From positions 1,587,111-1,651,110 of the forward strand of contig NZ_BCUR01000004.1 in the NCBI RefSeq assembly GCF_003569005.1: a stretch of 64,000 bases of DNA, given 5' to 3'. The DNA comes from Vibrio superstes (lineage in GTDB: Bacteria > Pseudomonadota > Gammaproteobacteria > Enterobacterales > Vibrionaceae). Below, piece after piece: positions 40,673-50,377 of this stretch. The notes below the pieces were generated by a model. The model was not told the origin of the DNA. It ran no database searches and saw only the letters and a program-made list of their open reading frames with translations. The position numbers were made by a program, and so were the translations under genes. Every line of letters starts with the position of its first letter. Within the stretch, counting starts at the first letter, position 1.

Positions 40673-41428
40673 TTAAGAAAGGCCTTGCCAGATGGCGCTC
40701 GAACCACTCACTAGGCAAAGAACCAACGAGATACGTCTCATCCACTCTTTTGACAGGTAGTTTACCGATCGCATTGCGACCCAATAACCTAGCATAGCCG
40801 CAGGAATAAGTGGCACGGTTAGCCAAAAGTGCTTCATAGTAAATAACCCCATGCCCATAAGCACTATCAAGGATAAGATCGAGCTAAACACAAAGAAGGC
40901 CGACAAGTTACCACGCAGGTTATTCGCATCCTGATGCTGGAGTAACAATGCCATTGGCGGCCCTCCGATACTGGAGCTAGTTCCCATAAATCCGGACATA
41001 AACCCTGCCACAAACATACGCTTGGGCGTTGGCTCAAGTCGAAATGGCAAGGCACTCACTAAAACGGCGAGTAACACAAACAGTCCAAGTCCCAACGACA
41101 GCATACTAGCGGAAACGTAAAGCAGAATTGCGCCTCCCACTAAAGAGCCAGGAATACGCCCGTACAGAGCGAGCTTTAGTCCGCCAATACTGATGTTAGA
41201 GCGGAACTTAAAGGCGTTGATGAGTGACACCACCAGCGCCACTAGACAAATAGGCGCGGGGACATAATCTATTGAAATTTGAAATAATAATGGCGCGGCA
41301 ACAATCGCTAATCCGAAGCCAATAGCCGTTTGAACAAAGGCTCCCACAAAGATTAATAACATGGCAATAAGGGATGAGGTTTCAAATATACCTAGGTCAG
41401 GCATCATAACTCCAAAGTAGTTTTTCAA
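40673..41428 (-). CDS. TauE/SafE-family permease
   Basis: 251 residues, seven to eight hydrophobic segments. Family motifs GAFVQTAIGFGLAIVAAPLL near residue 30 and GFMSGFMGTSSSIGGPPMALLL near 140. Members export sulfite, sulfoacetate or other small anions through the inner membrane. Substrate unknown; single gene. Confidence 0.88.
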   Translation of the reverse strand: MKNYFGVMMPDLGIFETSSLIAMLLIFVGAFVQTAIGFGLAIVAAPLLFQISIDYVPAPICLVALVVSLINAFKFRSNISIGGLKLALYGRIPGSLVGGAILLYVSASMLSLGLGLFVLLAVLVSALPFRLEPTPKRMFVAGFMSGFMGTSSSIGGPPMALLLQHQDANNLRGNLSAFFVFSSILSLIVLMGMGLFTMKHFWLTVPLIPAAMLGYWVAMRSVNYLSKEWMRRISLVLCLVSGSSAIWQGLS

Positions 41429-41502
41429 AATTCACTATTGACTTCATTCCCTATAGTCCTGCATATAATGGATAAACGATAAAGAATCATGAGGTCGATC
41501 AC

Positions 41503-41952
41503 ATGTTCAATAAAATCCATTCTTTGTTTAAAGAGCTATTAGATGGCAACGATCTTGCCACTCACACACAAAAACAGCCTAAGCTCGCTATTGCTGCTTT
41601 ATTGTGTGAGGTGACTGCCGCTGACCATGAACAAACGCCGCAAGAGTTAGAAGCAGAGCAGCAGATGCTGCAAAAACTGTTAGATGTAACTGCCGAAGAC
41701 GCCGCTGCACTGCTTGAAAACGCACGGCAACAAGCAAATCAATCCGTTTCTTTGTATGACTTCACTTCGCAATTGAGAGACTTGCCTCGAACTGAACGAA
41801 GTGATCTCATTAAAGCAATGTGGACGGTCGCCTATGCCGATGGAGAGCTTGACCCTATTGAGGAGTCCGTCATCCGCAAAGCTGCTGAACTCATCTATGT
41901 GGATCACAGCGACTTTGTAAAAACAAAACTAGAGGTACAAGACGGCAACTAG
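41503..41952 (+). CDS. TerB-domain (tellurite-resistance type) protein
   Basis: 149 residues, helical, cytosolic. TerB features: LAIAALLCEVTAADHEQTPQE in the first half and LIKAMWTVAYADGELDPIEESVIRKAAELIYV in the second, where acidic residues form the metal-binding site. Isolated TerB proteins are common and need not confer tellurite resistance. The stop overlaps the convergent exonuclease end by four bases. Confidence 0.85.
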   Translation: MFNKIHSLFKELLDGNDLATHTQKQPKLAIAALLCEVTAADHEQTPQELEAEQQMLQKLLDVTAEDAAALLENARQQANQSVSLYDFTSQLRDLPRTERSDLIKAMWTVAYADGELDPIEESVIRKAAELIYVDHSDFVKTKLEVQDGN

Positions 41953-42479
41953 AGCATAGCTAACGCAAGCTTTGCCAAGTTATAAGCATCCGTATAACCT
42001 GAATGCTGCCTGCCTTCCCACTCAATGTTTAACGCTTCTTGCGCCGCTCTGTGACCAATTCGTTTTTCTCTAAGACGATGTTGCATGCGGTACAAGGTAG
42101 CGAGGTTTACAAACTCAACAAACGGGAAATCAATCCCTTTCTCTTTACATTCGTTGCGAAAGATAATGTCATCTCGCCCCCAGCTTGCGTAAATCTTGTT
42201 CGCGCCGCCAAAATTTTTGATCATCGACTTCATCACGTATTCAAGAGGCCTACCCTGCTTTTCAATCTTGCGCGCAGAGATCCCCGTCAATTGAGTACAA
42301 AATGGTGAGACTTCGTCTTTTTCAGGCTTCACATAATATTGCGCGCGCTTAACGATTTCTTGCTTAGCTAGATCAATCTCCGCTAAACCAATTTCTATGA
42401 TTTCACCTGTAATGCCCTTGCCGTTTTCATTCCAGCAACACATTTCTAAATCAAAGCAAACAACTCGGTTATAGTTCAT
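41949..42479 (-). CDS. DEDDh-family 3'-5' exonuclease
   Basis: 176 residues. ExoI motif FDLEM with Asp10 and Glu12; ExoII within IYASWGRDDIIF; ExoIII HSGYTDAYNLAKL with the general-base His and Asp. Most like the ERI-1/KapD group of short RNase or DNase domains. The substrate cannot be told. Confidence 0.88.
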   Translation of the reverse strand: MNYNRVVCFDLEMCCWNENGKGITGEIIEIGLAEIDLAKQEIVKRAQYYVKPEKDEVSPFCTQLTGISARKIEKQGRPLEYVMKSMIKNFGGANKIYASWGRDDIIFRNECKEKGIDFPFVEFVNLATLYRMQHRLREKRIGHRAAQEALNIEWEGRQHSGYTDAYNLAKLALAML

Positions 42480-42630
42480 TAAATCTTGTTCATGAGCGAT
42501 ATTAATTGTCGTTAAGTTTACCCTAATTTGACATACTCAAACACTAACTAAATGTATTTAAGTACTTGAATTTCTATTCAAGCGCCCGCACATTTAGAGC
42601 AATTACATTATACCTAATGAGACTCTAATC

Positions 42631-43263
42631 ATGATCATCGACCTATCCGTGTTACCCAACACGTTTGATATGCTTCACGCAGGTTTAGCTGCGTCAAGTG
42701 TCGTCCTTCTGGCTGTTGCTATCGCTCGCAAGCCAAAAACCATTGAAAAGATCGTCGAAAAACCCGTTGAGAAACGTGTTGAGGTTGAAAAACCTGTAGA
42801 AAAAATCGTTGAAGTCGAGAAAATCGTCGAAGTAGAAAAAGTCGTTGAGAAAGTGGTTGAAGTTGAGTCAAAACTCAAAACAGCCTCAACGGACTCTGCA
42901 CTGCAACTGCTGTCACTGCTGCAACAAGAAGCTCGCTTAGTCGACTTCCTTAAGGAAGATATCTCTTCGTTTGCTGACGAAGAAGTAGGTGCAGCCGCTC
43001 GTGTTATTCATAGTGGCGGACAGAAAGTGCTTAAAGACTACGTTACGCTATCACCGGTTCGTAGTGAAACGGAAGAAACACAAATTCAAGTGGCTGAAGG
43101 GTTTGATGCTCAAGAGATTCGTCTCGTCGGTAACGTTACGGGCAACGCACCCTTTACCGGTACGCTGATTCACAAGGGTTGGAAAGCCGATAACATCGAG
43201 CTTCCAAAGCTGGCTGAAAACTACAACGCTAACATCATCGCACCTGCGGAGGTTGAGCTGTAA
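42631..43263 (+). CDS. DUF2760 protein with membrane anchor and KIVE-type repeats
   Basis: 210 residues. One hydrophobic segment (about 15-32) followed by a low-complexity Lys/Val/Glu stretch (about 36-85, EKPVEK, EVEKIV units), a likely helical rod, then the DUF2760 domain (about 90-208: LQLLSLLQQEARLVDFLKEDI, GFDAQEIRLVGNV, GTLIHKGWKADNIELPKL). Its stop codon overlaps the Hsp70 ATG as TAATG, so the two are made together. Function unknown; possibly recruits the Hsp70s to the membrane (inference). Confidence 0.82.
   Translation: MIIDLSVLPNTFDMLHAGLAASSVVLLAVAIARKPKTIEKIVEKPVEKRVEVEKPVEKIVEVEKIVEVEKVVEKVVEVESKLKTASTDSALQLLSLLQQEARLVDFLKEDISSFADEEVGAAARVIHSGGQKVLKDYVTLSPVRSETEETQIQVAEGFDAQEIRLVGNVTGNAPFTGTLIHKGWKADNIELPKLAENYNANIIAPAEVEL
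42750..42870 (+). repeat. Low-complexity tandem-like coding repeat (Lys-Val-Glu)
   Basis: Short units of GTTGAAAAA / GTCGAGAAA type encode EKxVEK and VEVEK motifs. It lies within the DUF2760 gene and explains a spurious antisense frame rich in STSTIFST. Confidence 0.7.
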
Positions 43264-45107
43264 TGAGTGAATCTGCAAAGTACATTGTCGGTATCGATTT
43301 AGGTACCACCCACAGCGTTTTATCCTTTGTTGATAAGCAGCAAGAAGAAGCTAAGGTAGAGGTAATGCCAATTCCTCAGCTTAGTGCGCCAGGTCAAGTA
43401 GAAAGCCTAAATCAATTAGGGTCTTTCATTTACCAGCCTAGTGAACATGAAATGGGCGCAGGCTCTCGTACCCTGCCATGGACTGAGTCTCCAGAAGCGC
43501 TTGTAGGCTCAGTTGCGAGAAAGCTTGGCAGCAAGACCCCAATTCGTTTAGTGGCCAGTGCCAAGTCTTGGCTAGGTCATGCGGCAGTAAACCGTCGTGA
43601 AGCCTTCTTGCCGGCAGGCAGCCCCGAAGAGATCAGCAAGGTTTCTCCTCTGCGCGCAACAGAGCTTTACCTAGAACACTTGATGCAAGCATGGGATCAT
43701 GCTCACCCAGAGCATAAACTTCACCAGCAAGACGTTACGATTACGGTTCCAGCGTCCTTTGACCCAGCTGCACGAGATCTTACCGCAGAAGCGGCGCGCA
43801 ATCTTGGTTTACACCATCTTACTTTGCTGGAAGAGCCACAAGCGGCGCTGTACAACTGGATTGAGAAAACCGGAGATGACTGGCGCAACCAATTAACGGT
43901 TGGTGATGTTGTCTTGGTTGTCGACGTTGGCGGTGGTACTACTGATTTATCGCTCGTAGCAGTAACAGAAGATGAAGGTAACCTGACCCTAGAGCGTGTT
44001 GCCGTTGGTGAGCACATCTTGCTTGGCGGCGATAACATGGACCTTGCCCTAGCCTATCGCATTAAGATGAAGATGGCTCAAGACGGCAAAGAACTGCAAC
44101 CTTGGCAAATTCAAGCCATTGTGCACGCATGTCGCGACGCAAAAGAAGCACTGCTTAACGATAAAGAACTGCAATCTGTACCCATTGTTATCCCAAGTCG
44201 TGGCTCCAAGTTAATGGGTAGCACACTTAAAACCGAGCTGACCTCAGAAGAGGTACAACAAACCCTTGTGGATGGTTTCTTCCCTGTTGTTGATATTGAC
44301 GAGCATCCAAAGCAAGCACGACGTGGCGCGTTAACGCAGATGGGTCTGCCATATGCGCAAGATGCAGGTGTGACAAGACACATTGCAGCCTTCCTTAGCA
44401 AGCAAGCAGAGTCAACCGCTGATGTGTTTGGTGGCATGTTTGGCTCTGATAAACCTGACTTTGTTAAGCCTACAGCTATCTTGTTTAACGGCGGCGTACT
44501 CAAGGCCGATACACTGGCTGAGCGTTTGTTTGAAGTGATTAACTTATGGCTAGCCGACGCTGACGCGCCAGAAGCTAAGCAACTCCTCGGCTCAGACCTC
44601 GATCTTGCGGTATCTTCCGGTGCTGCCTACTATGGTCAAGTTCGTCAGGGCAAAGGTGTTCGTATCCGTGGCGGTATCGCTTCGAGCTACTACGTCGGCA
44701 TCGAAAGCGCCATGCCAGCCATCCCCGGAATGGCACCACCAATGGAAGCACTGTGTGTGGCACCCTTTGGTATGGAAGAAGGATCTTCAGCGGATGTACC
44801 AAGCCAAGAATTCGGTCTGGTAATTGGTGAACCTGTTCACTTCCAGTTCTACGGCTCTACCATTCGCCGTGAAGACAGCCCTGGTACGCACCTAGATTAC
44901 TGGCAAGACGGCGAACTCGATGAGCTTCCTGAAATCCATGTCACCCTAGATGCGAAAGAAGGCCGTCAAGTCGGCGATGTGGTTGCGGTTAAACTGGCGT
45001 CTCGCGTAACCGAGCTTGGCACTCTCTATCTTGAAGCAATTGCAGCGGATAACGGTCAAAAGTGGCACGTTGAATTTGATGTGCGAGAAGAAAACGCGTC
45101 AAGCTAA
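43263..45107 (+). CDS. Hsp70-family chaperone-like ATPase (first)
   Basis: 614 residues. Actin-like ATPase motifs: phosphate 1 GIDLGTTHSVLSFVD (9-23), connect/phosphate 2 LVVDVGGGTTDLSLVAV (about 219-235), adenosine LFNGGVLKADTL (about 405). The C-terminal part is shorter and unlike the DnaK substrate domain and lacks a DnaK-type acidic tail. No DnaJ or GrpE genes are nearby. Coupled to the DUF2760 gene. Related to the second Hsp70 downstream. Confidence 0.88.
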   Translation: MSESAKYIVGIDLGTTHSVLSFVDKQQEEAKVEVMPIPQLSAPGQVESLNQLGSFIYQPSEHEMGAGSRTLPWTESPEALVGSVARKLGSKTPIRLVASAKSWLGHAAVNRREAFLPAGSPEEISKVSPLRATELYLEHLMQAWDHAHPEHKLHQQDVTITVPASFDPAARDLTAEAARNLGLHHLTLLEEPQAALYNWIEKTGDDWRNQLTVGDVVLVVDVGGGTTDLSLVAVTEDEGNLTLERVAVGEHILLGGDNMDLALAYRIKMKMAQDGKELQPWQIQAIVHACRDAKEALLNDKELQSVPIVIPSRGSKLMGSTLKTELTSEEVQQTLVDGFFPVVDIDEHPKQARRGALTQMGLPYAQDAGVTRHIAAFLSKQAESTADVFGGMFGSDKPDFVKPTAILFNGGVLKADTLAERLFEVINLWLADADAPEAKQLLGSDLDLAVSSGAAYYGQVRQGKGVRIRGGIASSYYVGIESAMPAIPGMAPPMEALCVAPFGMEEGSSADVPSQEFGLVIGEPVHFQFYGSTIRREDSPGTHLDYWQDGELDELPEIHVTLDAKEGRQVGDVVAVKLASRVTELGTLYLEAIAADNGQKWHVEFDVREENASS

Positions 45108-45127
45108 TCTATAATTCCAAAGACCTT

Positions 45128-45158
45128 AAACAGCACTGATCTCTTCAGTGCTGTTTTC
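45128..45158 (+). terminator. Terminator/attenuator between the two Hsp70 genes
   Basis: 11-bp stem AACAGCACTGA / TCAGTGCTGTT with a 5-base loop, then TTCTC. The T-tract is short, so it may reduce rather than stop transcription into the second Hsp70 gene. Confidence 0.65.
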
Positions 45159-45184
45159 TCCACCCTTGTTGCTCCGAGTTAACT

Positions 45185-48001
45185 ATGACATCGTCAAAGA
45201 CACCTGCATCATCAAAAAAATCTCGCTTTCTCGTCGGCATTGACCTTGGTACCACCAATACTGTGGTCGCATTTTGTGAAAACACTGAACCGCTTAAAGA
45301 ATCTCCTCTGCAACTGTTTGAAATTGAACAACTTGTGGGGCAAGGGGAAGTAGCACGCAGACCGCAGCTGCCTTCTTTTAGATTTCATGCTACAAAGCAG
45401 CAGTTTTCCAGTGAGGCCCTGCAGTTGCCGTGGACGCAGCAACAGGTTGCGGGCGACGTTGACAATGTCATTATCGGAGAGTGGGCGAGAGAATTAGGCT
45501 CTCAAGTGGAGGGAAGACAGGTTTCCAGTGCCAAAAGCTGGCTCTCCCATGCCAGTGTAGACAGAGAGTCAGACATCTTGCCATGGGCCGGTGCTGACGA
45601 TGTTGAAAAGGTTTCTCCGGTGATTGCCAGTGCCAGTTACTTAAACCATATTAGGCAGGCATGGAACCACCGAAATCCGATCAATAGACTTGAAGAGCAA
45701 GAAGTTGTTATCACGGTTCCAGCCTCTTTTGATGAAATTGCCCGAAACCTTACCCTAAAGGCCGCCTCTGTTGCGGGCTTAGATAAGGTGTTGCTACTAG
45801 AAGAGCCTCAAGCGGCCTGCTATGACTGGTATGCACGCTTTGAACAGCAACAGGATCCCGATCTTTCAGATATCCCTCTCATTTTGATCTGTGATGTGGG
45901 AGGCGGTACCACCGACCTTAGCCTTATCCAAGCTAAATACACAGAAGGTGAACTGAGCCTTAACCGCATTGGCGTAGGTGAGCACCTCATGCTAGGCGGT
46001 GACAACATCGACCTTGCCCTTGCTCATATCAGTGAGAAAAAGCTGAACAACAAGACACCAATGAAGGCCCAAGCGCTGAGCAAGCTGATTTCCCAAACTC
46101 GGCGTGTGAAGGAGAACTTGCTTGGCGTGAACGCGCCAGAAGAAGGCAAAGTCACCCTGCTGGGTGGCGGTTCTCGCCTGATTGGCGGAGCACGCAGTGT
46201 GGCAGTTACGCGAGAAGAGGTTCAACAACTTGGATTAGAAGGTTTCTTCCCTCTAACACAATTTAATGAGCTACCTAGCACCAAGCGAAGTGCTGTTGTG
46301 GAATTTGGCCTTCCCTATGTATCCGATCCAGCCGTTACCAAACACGTGGCGCAGTTTTTGAACCAGCATCAATCCGCTTGCCAAGACGCTTTAGGTAATA
46401 GCCAAGAACACGCTATCCCTGTTGCGCTTCTCGTCAATGGCGGCGCGTTCAACAGTCCGTTGATCAAAAAACGTATTCAAGATGCCCTTGAATTATGGCG
46501 TGATGATTCTATTACCCTGTTGGATAACCCACATCCAGACTTTGCCGTAGCTTATGGCGCTGTGGCATATAGCAAAGCACGTCGCGGTGCTCAGCTTAAG
46601 ATTGGTGGTGGTAGCCCTCGCTCCTACTTCTTACACCTAGCGGGTAAGAATAAAAGCCAAGCACTATGTCTCCTCGGTAAGGGTAGTGAAGAAGGCACAG
46701 AAGTGCGCTTAACGGGAAGACGATTTGCACTCACTCTCGACCAACCCGTTCGCTTTAATCTGTTGACCACAACTATGGACAGTTTGAGCGATGACTCAGT
46801 CCCCAACAATGGAACACTTCACACCGTAGATAGCGACCTAATGCAGGCTCTTCCCCCTTCTATAGCCTCTCTTGACAGTGGTAGTGATGAGGAACTAGAG
46901 GCAAATCAAAAGCGCAGAGTAGAAGTGCAGCTCAGCAGTAAGTTGACAGAAGTGGGGACATTGCAACTAGAGTGTGTGGACATCGAAAATGATGACGACC
47001 GCTGGCAGGTCGAGTTTGAGGTTCGTAATCAAAAAACCGTTGAAGAGCAGCAAATACCGGCGAACCTAACTCAATCCAAGCAACTCATTTCTACGCTTTA
47101 CAGTGGCAGTAAAAAGCAAACTGATGCCAAAGAAATCAAGATGCTTGCCAAGCAACTAGAACGAAACTTAGGTAAACGCGATAGCTGGGACTTAACCGCC
47201 TCTCGTCATCTATTTGATGCCTTTGCACTGGGTAAAAAACGTCGCCGCCGCTCTGAGCCGCATGAGAAAAACTGGCTAAGATTGGCGGGTTACAGTTTAA
47301 GACCCGGATTTGGTGATCCCGTTGATTCGTGGCGAATGGAGCAAGTGTGGCCACTTTACCAGCAAGGTATTCAGTTTAAGAACCAACAAGGGTGGAGCGA
47401 TTGGTGGATTTTTTGGCGTCGAGTCAGCGGCGGTCTGAATCAAGATCAACAAGAAAGTATTCTTGCCGATATTGCCAAATATTTGCATCCAGGGGCGCTC
47501 AAAAATCCACAAACAGCCAAGGTGGCCCATGAAAATGGCTACGAGGCAATGGTGCGCCTATCGGCCTCCCTTGAACGACTGCACTTTGACGACAAAACGC
47601 TACTCGCGAACTGGTTTATGACTAAAGCATGCCACTTAGAAAGTTATCGAGATGCGCACTGGTGGGCACTGGCACGTCTTGGTAGTCGAAGGCCATTGTA
47701 TGGCAGCCAGCACAATGTTATCCCAGTAAACGAGATCAATAACTGGTTACTCACCTTGCTTGAATTGGACTGGAATAAACAAAGCATGGCGGCTTTTGCC
47801 GCAGTAATGATGGCTTGCAAAACCGGTGATAGAACCCTTGATGCAACAGAAGAACTAAGACAGAAAGTAATAGATAAAATCACTGGCAGTAAGGTGCCAC
47901 AAACTTGGTTGCATCTTCTCACCACTGAGGAGGCATTCAATCAGGAAGAAGCTCAAAAAGCCTTTGGCGATACCCTGCCAACGGGTTTGCAATTACTATA
48001 A
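45185..48001 (+). CDS. Hsp70-family protein with long C-terminal domain (DUF3731 type)
   Basis: 938 residues. N-terminal ATPase: GIDLGTTNTVVAFCE (about 18-32), LICDVGGGTTDLSLI (about 236-250), LLVNGGAFNSPLI (about 415). The last ~330 residues (from about 610) form an extra helical domain with conserved-looking SWDLTASRHLFDAF and EKNWLRLAGYSLRPGFGDPVD blocks, which I associate with DUF3731. Works presumably with the first Hsp70 and DUF2760. Biological role unknown. Confidence 0.87.
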   Translation: MTSSKTPASSKKSRFLVGIDLGTTNTVVAFCENTEPLKESPLQLFEIEQLVGQGEVARRPQLPSFRFHATKQQFSSEALQLPWTQQQVAGDVDNVIIGEWARELGSQVEGRQVSSAKSWLSHASVDRESDILPWAGADDVEKVSPVIASASYLNHIRQAWNHRNPINRLEEQEVVITVPASFDEIARNLTLKAASVAGLDKVLLLEEPQAACYDWYARFEQQQDPDLSDIPLILICDVGGGTTDLSLIQAKYTEGELSLNRIGVGEHLMLGGDNIDLALAHISEKKLNNKTPMKAQALSKLISQTRRVKENLLGVNAPEEGKVTLLGGGSRLIGGARSVAVTREEVQQLGLEGFFPLTQFNELPSTKRSAVVEFGLPYVSDPAVTKHVAQFLNQHQSACQDALGNSQEHAIPVALLVNGGAFNSPLIKKRIQDALELWRDDSITLLDNPHPDFAVAYGAVAYSKARRGAQLKIGGGSPRSYFLHLAGKNKSQALCLLGKGSEEGTEVRLTGRRFALTLDQPVRFNLLTTTMDSLSDDSVPNNGTLHTVDSDLMQALPPSIASLDSGSDEELEANQKRRVEVQLSSKLTEVGTLQLECVDIENDDDRWQVEFEVRNQKTVEEQQIPANLTQSKQLISTLYSGSKKQTDAKEIKMLAKQLERNLGKRDSWDLTASRHLFDAFALGKKRRRRSEPHEKNWLRLAGYSLRPGFGDPVDSWRMEQVWPLYQQGIQFKNQQGWSDWWIFWRRVSGGLNQDQQESILADIAKYLHPGALKNPQTAKVAHENGYEAMVRLSASLERLHFDDKTLLANWFMTKACHLESYRDAHWWALARLGSRRPLYGSQHNVIPVNEINNWLLTLLELDWNKQSMAAFAAVMMACKTGDRTLDATEELRQKVIDKITGSKVPQTWLHLLTTEEAFNQEEAQKAFGDTLPTGLQLL

Positions 48002-48028
48002 GACGACTAGCACTCTGATAAACCTTCT

Positions 48029-48053
48029 ATTGCCCCTGCATTTAAGGGGCAAT
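48029..48053 (+). terminator. Hairpin after the second Hsp70 gene
   Basis: 9-bp stem ATTGCCCCT / AGGGGCAAT with a 7-base loop. The following TCTTAGCCTTTT is a weak T-tract, so termination is likely but not ideal. Confidence 0.55.
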
Positions 48054-48198
48054 CTTAGCCTTTTCCTGAACCATTCCCTTCAATCCCTCGTACTACTATT
48101 GTTAATTAAAATCGATAATTAGTAAAAATCGTGAAATTTTTTCTTGGTTTGTACTCTCCTATTAAGAGACTATTCAACAAAGAAAGACGAGGTCTCAA

Positions 48199-49326
48199 AT
48201 GAAACGACTGTCTACCGCACTTTTCACAATTGTAATTGCTTCTCCTTTCGCATGGTTGGTGTCTAGCAACTCTATGGCTGACGACGCAAAAATGCCCGAC
48301 GCAACCAACATTAAAGTAGCAACACTTGCTGGTGGATGTTTCTGGTGTACAGAAGCCGATCTAGAGAAACTGCCTGGGGTCATCGACGTTGTCTCTGGTT
48401 ACGCCGGAGGGTCCGAGGTTAACCCAACCTACAAACAAGTGGCGGCAGGCAAGACCGGCCACATTGAAGCGATACAGGTTACCTATGACGCAGACTCAGT
48501 GACGTATGTAGAAGTACTAGACCAGCTGTTTCGCCATATGGATCCCACCGACGACCAAGGCTCATTTGTGGATAGAGGGCGACACTACCGACCTGCGGTG
48601 TTTTATCACAACGAACAACAATTCAATACCGCCAACGCCTTCATTCAAGATATAGAACGGTTGGGTGTGTACAAGAAACCCCTGAAAACAGAGCTGATCG
48701 AATATACGACCTTTTATGATGCTGAAGATTATCATCAGGATTACTACAAAAAGAATCCGATTCGCTATAAGTACTACCGTCACGGCTCTGGACGCGATCG
48801 CTATCTCGATAGCATCTTTGGCAAAGATCGTGAAGAGTCAGGCATGACCTTGATAGCAATGATTGAGGCTGATAAAGGCGTCGATACACAGCGCTACACA
48901 AAGCCAAATGATTCTGAGATCAAGGGTATGCTGACTGAACTTCAGTACTACGTTACTCAGCAAGAAGGGACAGAGCGCCCATTTAAAAACAAGTATTGGG
49001 ATAACAAAAAAGACGGGATCTACGTGGATATCGTCTCAGGAGAACCTTTGTTTAGCTCCACAGATAAGTACAAGTCAGGCACAGGCTGGCCTAGTTTTAC
49101 CAAGCCGATCAATGACCGTTTTATTACGGAGCACAAAGACAGCAAACTGTTCTACACACGTATAGAAGTAAGAAGCCGGTTTGGTGACTCGCACCTTGGG
49201 CACGTGTTTGAAGATGGTCCTGAGCCTACTGGATTAAGATACTGCATTAATTCGGCGTCGTTGAAATTTATTCCTAAAGATCAATTAGCTAAAATGGGAT
49301 ATGAAGAGTTCTTAACACTATTTTAG
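48199..49326 (+). CDS. msrAB: Fused methionine sulfoxide reductase MsrA-MsrB, exported
   Basis: 375 residues. Signal-peptide-like start (to about residue 27, SSNSMADD), so probably periplasmic. MsrA domain at about 38-195 with GCFWC, catalytic Cys47. MsrB domain at about 225-365: [31 protein letters not shown], and [31 protein letters not shown] with catalytic Cys349. The four zinc-binding cysteines of some MsrB proteins are absent. Reduces both S- and R-methionine sulfoxides in exported proteins. Confidence 0.93.
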   Translation: MKRLSTALFTIVIASPFAWLVSSNSMADDAKMPDATNIKVATLAGGCFWCTEADLEKLPGVIDVVSGYAGGSEVNPTYKQVAAGKTGHIEAIQVTYDADSVTYVEVLDQLFRHMDPTDDQGSFVDRGRHYRPAVFYHNEQQFNTANAFIQDIERLGVYKKPLKTELIEYTTFYDAEDYHQDYYKKNPIRYKYYRHGSGRDRYLDSIFGKDREESGMTLIAMIEADKGVDTQRYTKPNDSEIKGMLTELQYYVTQQEGTERPFKNKYWDNKKDGIYVDIVSGEPLFSSTDKYKSGTGWPSFTKPINDRFITEHKDSKLFYTRIEVRSRFGDSHLGHVFEDGPEPTGLRYCINSASLKFIPKDQLAKMGYEEFLTLF

Positions 49327-49402
49327 AAGATGCACGTTTAGTGTATGATTTTCTTAGCGGCTAAGTTAACCACGTTGCAATGGCTAACCAACTGCTTAGA
49401 GC

Positions 49403-49427
49403 ACCGGCCCTCGGGCCGGTTCTTTTT
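49403..49427 (+). terminator. Rho-independent terminator of msrAB
   Basis: 8-bp GC-rich stem ACCGGCCC / GGGCCGGT with a 2-base loop, then TCTTTTTT. Confidence 0.88.
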
Positions 49428-50374
49428 TATTGATTTATGCCCTTTAGAAAAGAAATCAAAGCCTCATTAATTCTCTCCGCTTCCTCATATTGCAAAGCGT
49501 GCCCTGCACCCTCCACTCCTATGAATTTGTGATCACTGGGTAAATAAGAACGAACCTTCTCTGATTGACTAAAACTCAGCAATTGATCTTCCTTACCCCA
49601 CATCAGTAGCGTGGGAATATGATTCTTGCTTAGACTTTCTAAAGCCCGTTGGCTTGATTGCTGCAATGCCTGAATTGCAGTCAAATAAATCGCATTGCGA
49701 AACCCTTTTATTCTCATCTGCTCCTGATAACGCTGTTGCCAGTGACCAAGCAATTCAGGTTCTACAAAGTCTTTAACCTGCTCTGTAATCATGTTGGGAA
49801 GATAGAAAGCATACGTGAGGTAGCGGCCAATAATCGGCAGTTTAAGCGGGCCAATATTAACCGGTTCATTCAAGGGTGAAAGAAGACTCACACTAGCGAC
49901 CCTTTGGGGGTGCGATTGGGCATAGTTAGACACAATAGCGCCGCCCATAGACAAGCCAACCAAATGTACAGCTTGGTCGATGTGCAAATAGTCTAAGAGG
50001 TGTTCAAGTTGGCTGGAAAAGAGCTCTAGGTTATATCGCGTATTGGGACGGGCGGAATAGCCTCTGCCGAACAGATCAAACGTCAGTACGCGAAAACCAG
50101 ACTCTTCTATGGCCTTGGCATTTCGCTCCCAGGCAAAGCTAGGAACTGAGAAGCCATGCACCAATACCACAACAGGTAAATCACAGCCACCAGCAATGCG
50201 ATAATTCACAATGCCAAGTGGCAGCTGCGCAATAGTGAGGCCCGGGTGATTTTTTAACTCTTGGGTTAAATAGCGACGTTCTAAGTTTCGCCAGAAGGGC
50301 AACATGGTCAACAATAGAATGAGTAAAAAAAACGCTAATAATCCTAACTCAAACCACACATGCCACCCCCTCAA
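49427..50374 (-). CDS. Alpha/beta hydrolase, membrane anchored
   Basis: 315 residues. One hydrophobic segment at about 8-27 anchors it. Hydrolase features: VVVLVHGFSVPSFAWERN (oxyanion region), nucleophile elbow GLSMGG (Ser about 144), Asp in LLMWGKEDQLL and His in VEGAGHALQYE. The substrate is unknown (esters or lipids are common). Last gene of the tyrR cluster, three bases after the DUF2947 gene. Confidence 0.87.
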   Translation of the reverse strand: MRGWHVWFELGLLAFFLLILLLTMLPFWRNLERRYLTQELKNHPGLTIAQLPLGIVNYRIAGGCDLPVVVLVHGFSVPSFAWERNAKAIEESGFRVLTFDLFGRGYSARPNTRYNLELFSSQLEHLLDYLHIDQAVHLVGLSMGGAIVSNYAQSHPQRVASVSLLSPLNEPVNIGPLKLPIIGRYLTYAFYLPNMITEQVKDFVEPELLGHWQQRYQEQMRIKGFRNAIYLTAIQALQQSSQRALESLSKNHIPTLLMWGKEDQLLSFSQSEKVRSYLPSDHKFIGVEGAGHALQYEEAERINEALISFLKGINQ

Positions 50375-50377
50375 TTC

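Noticed and set aside
41503..41952. Tellurite-resistance operon
   Set aside because: Only a lone TerB-domain protein is present; no terA, terC, terD or terE.
42675..42878. Antisense open frame rich in Ser-Thr-Ile-Phe repeats
   Set aside because: It is the reverse reading of the low-complexity Lys/Val/Glu coding stretch of the DUF2760 gene.
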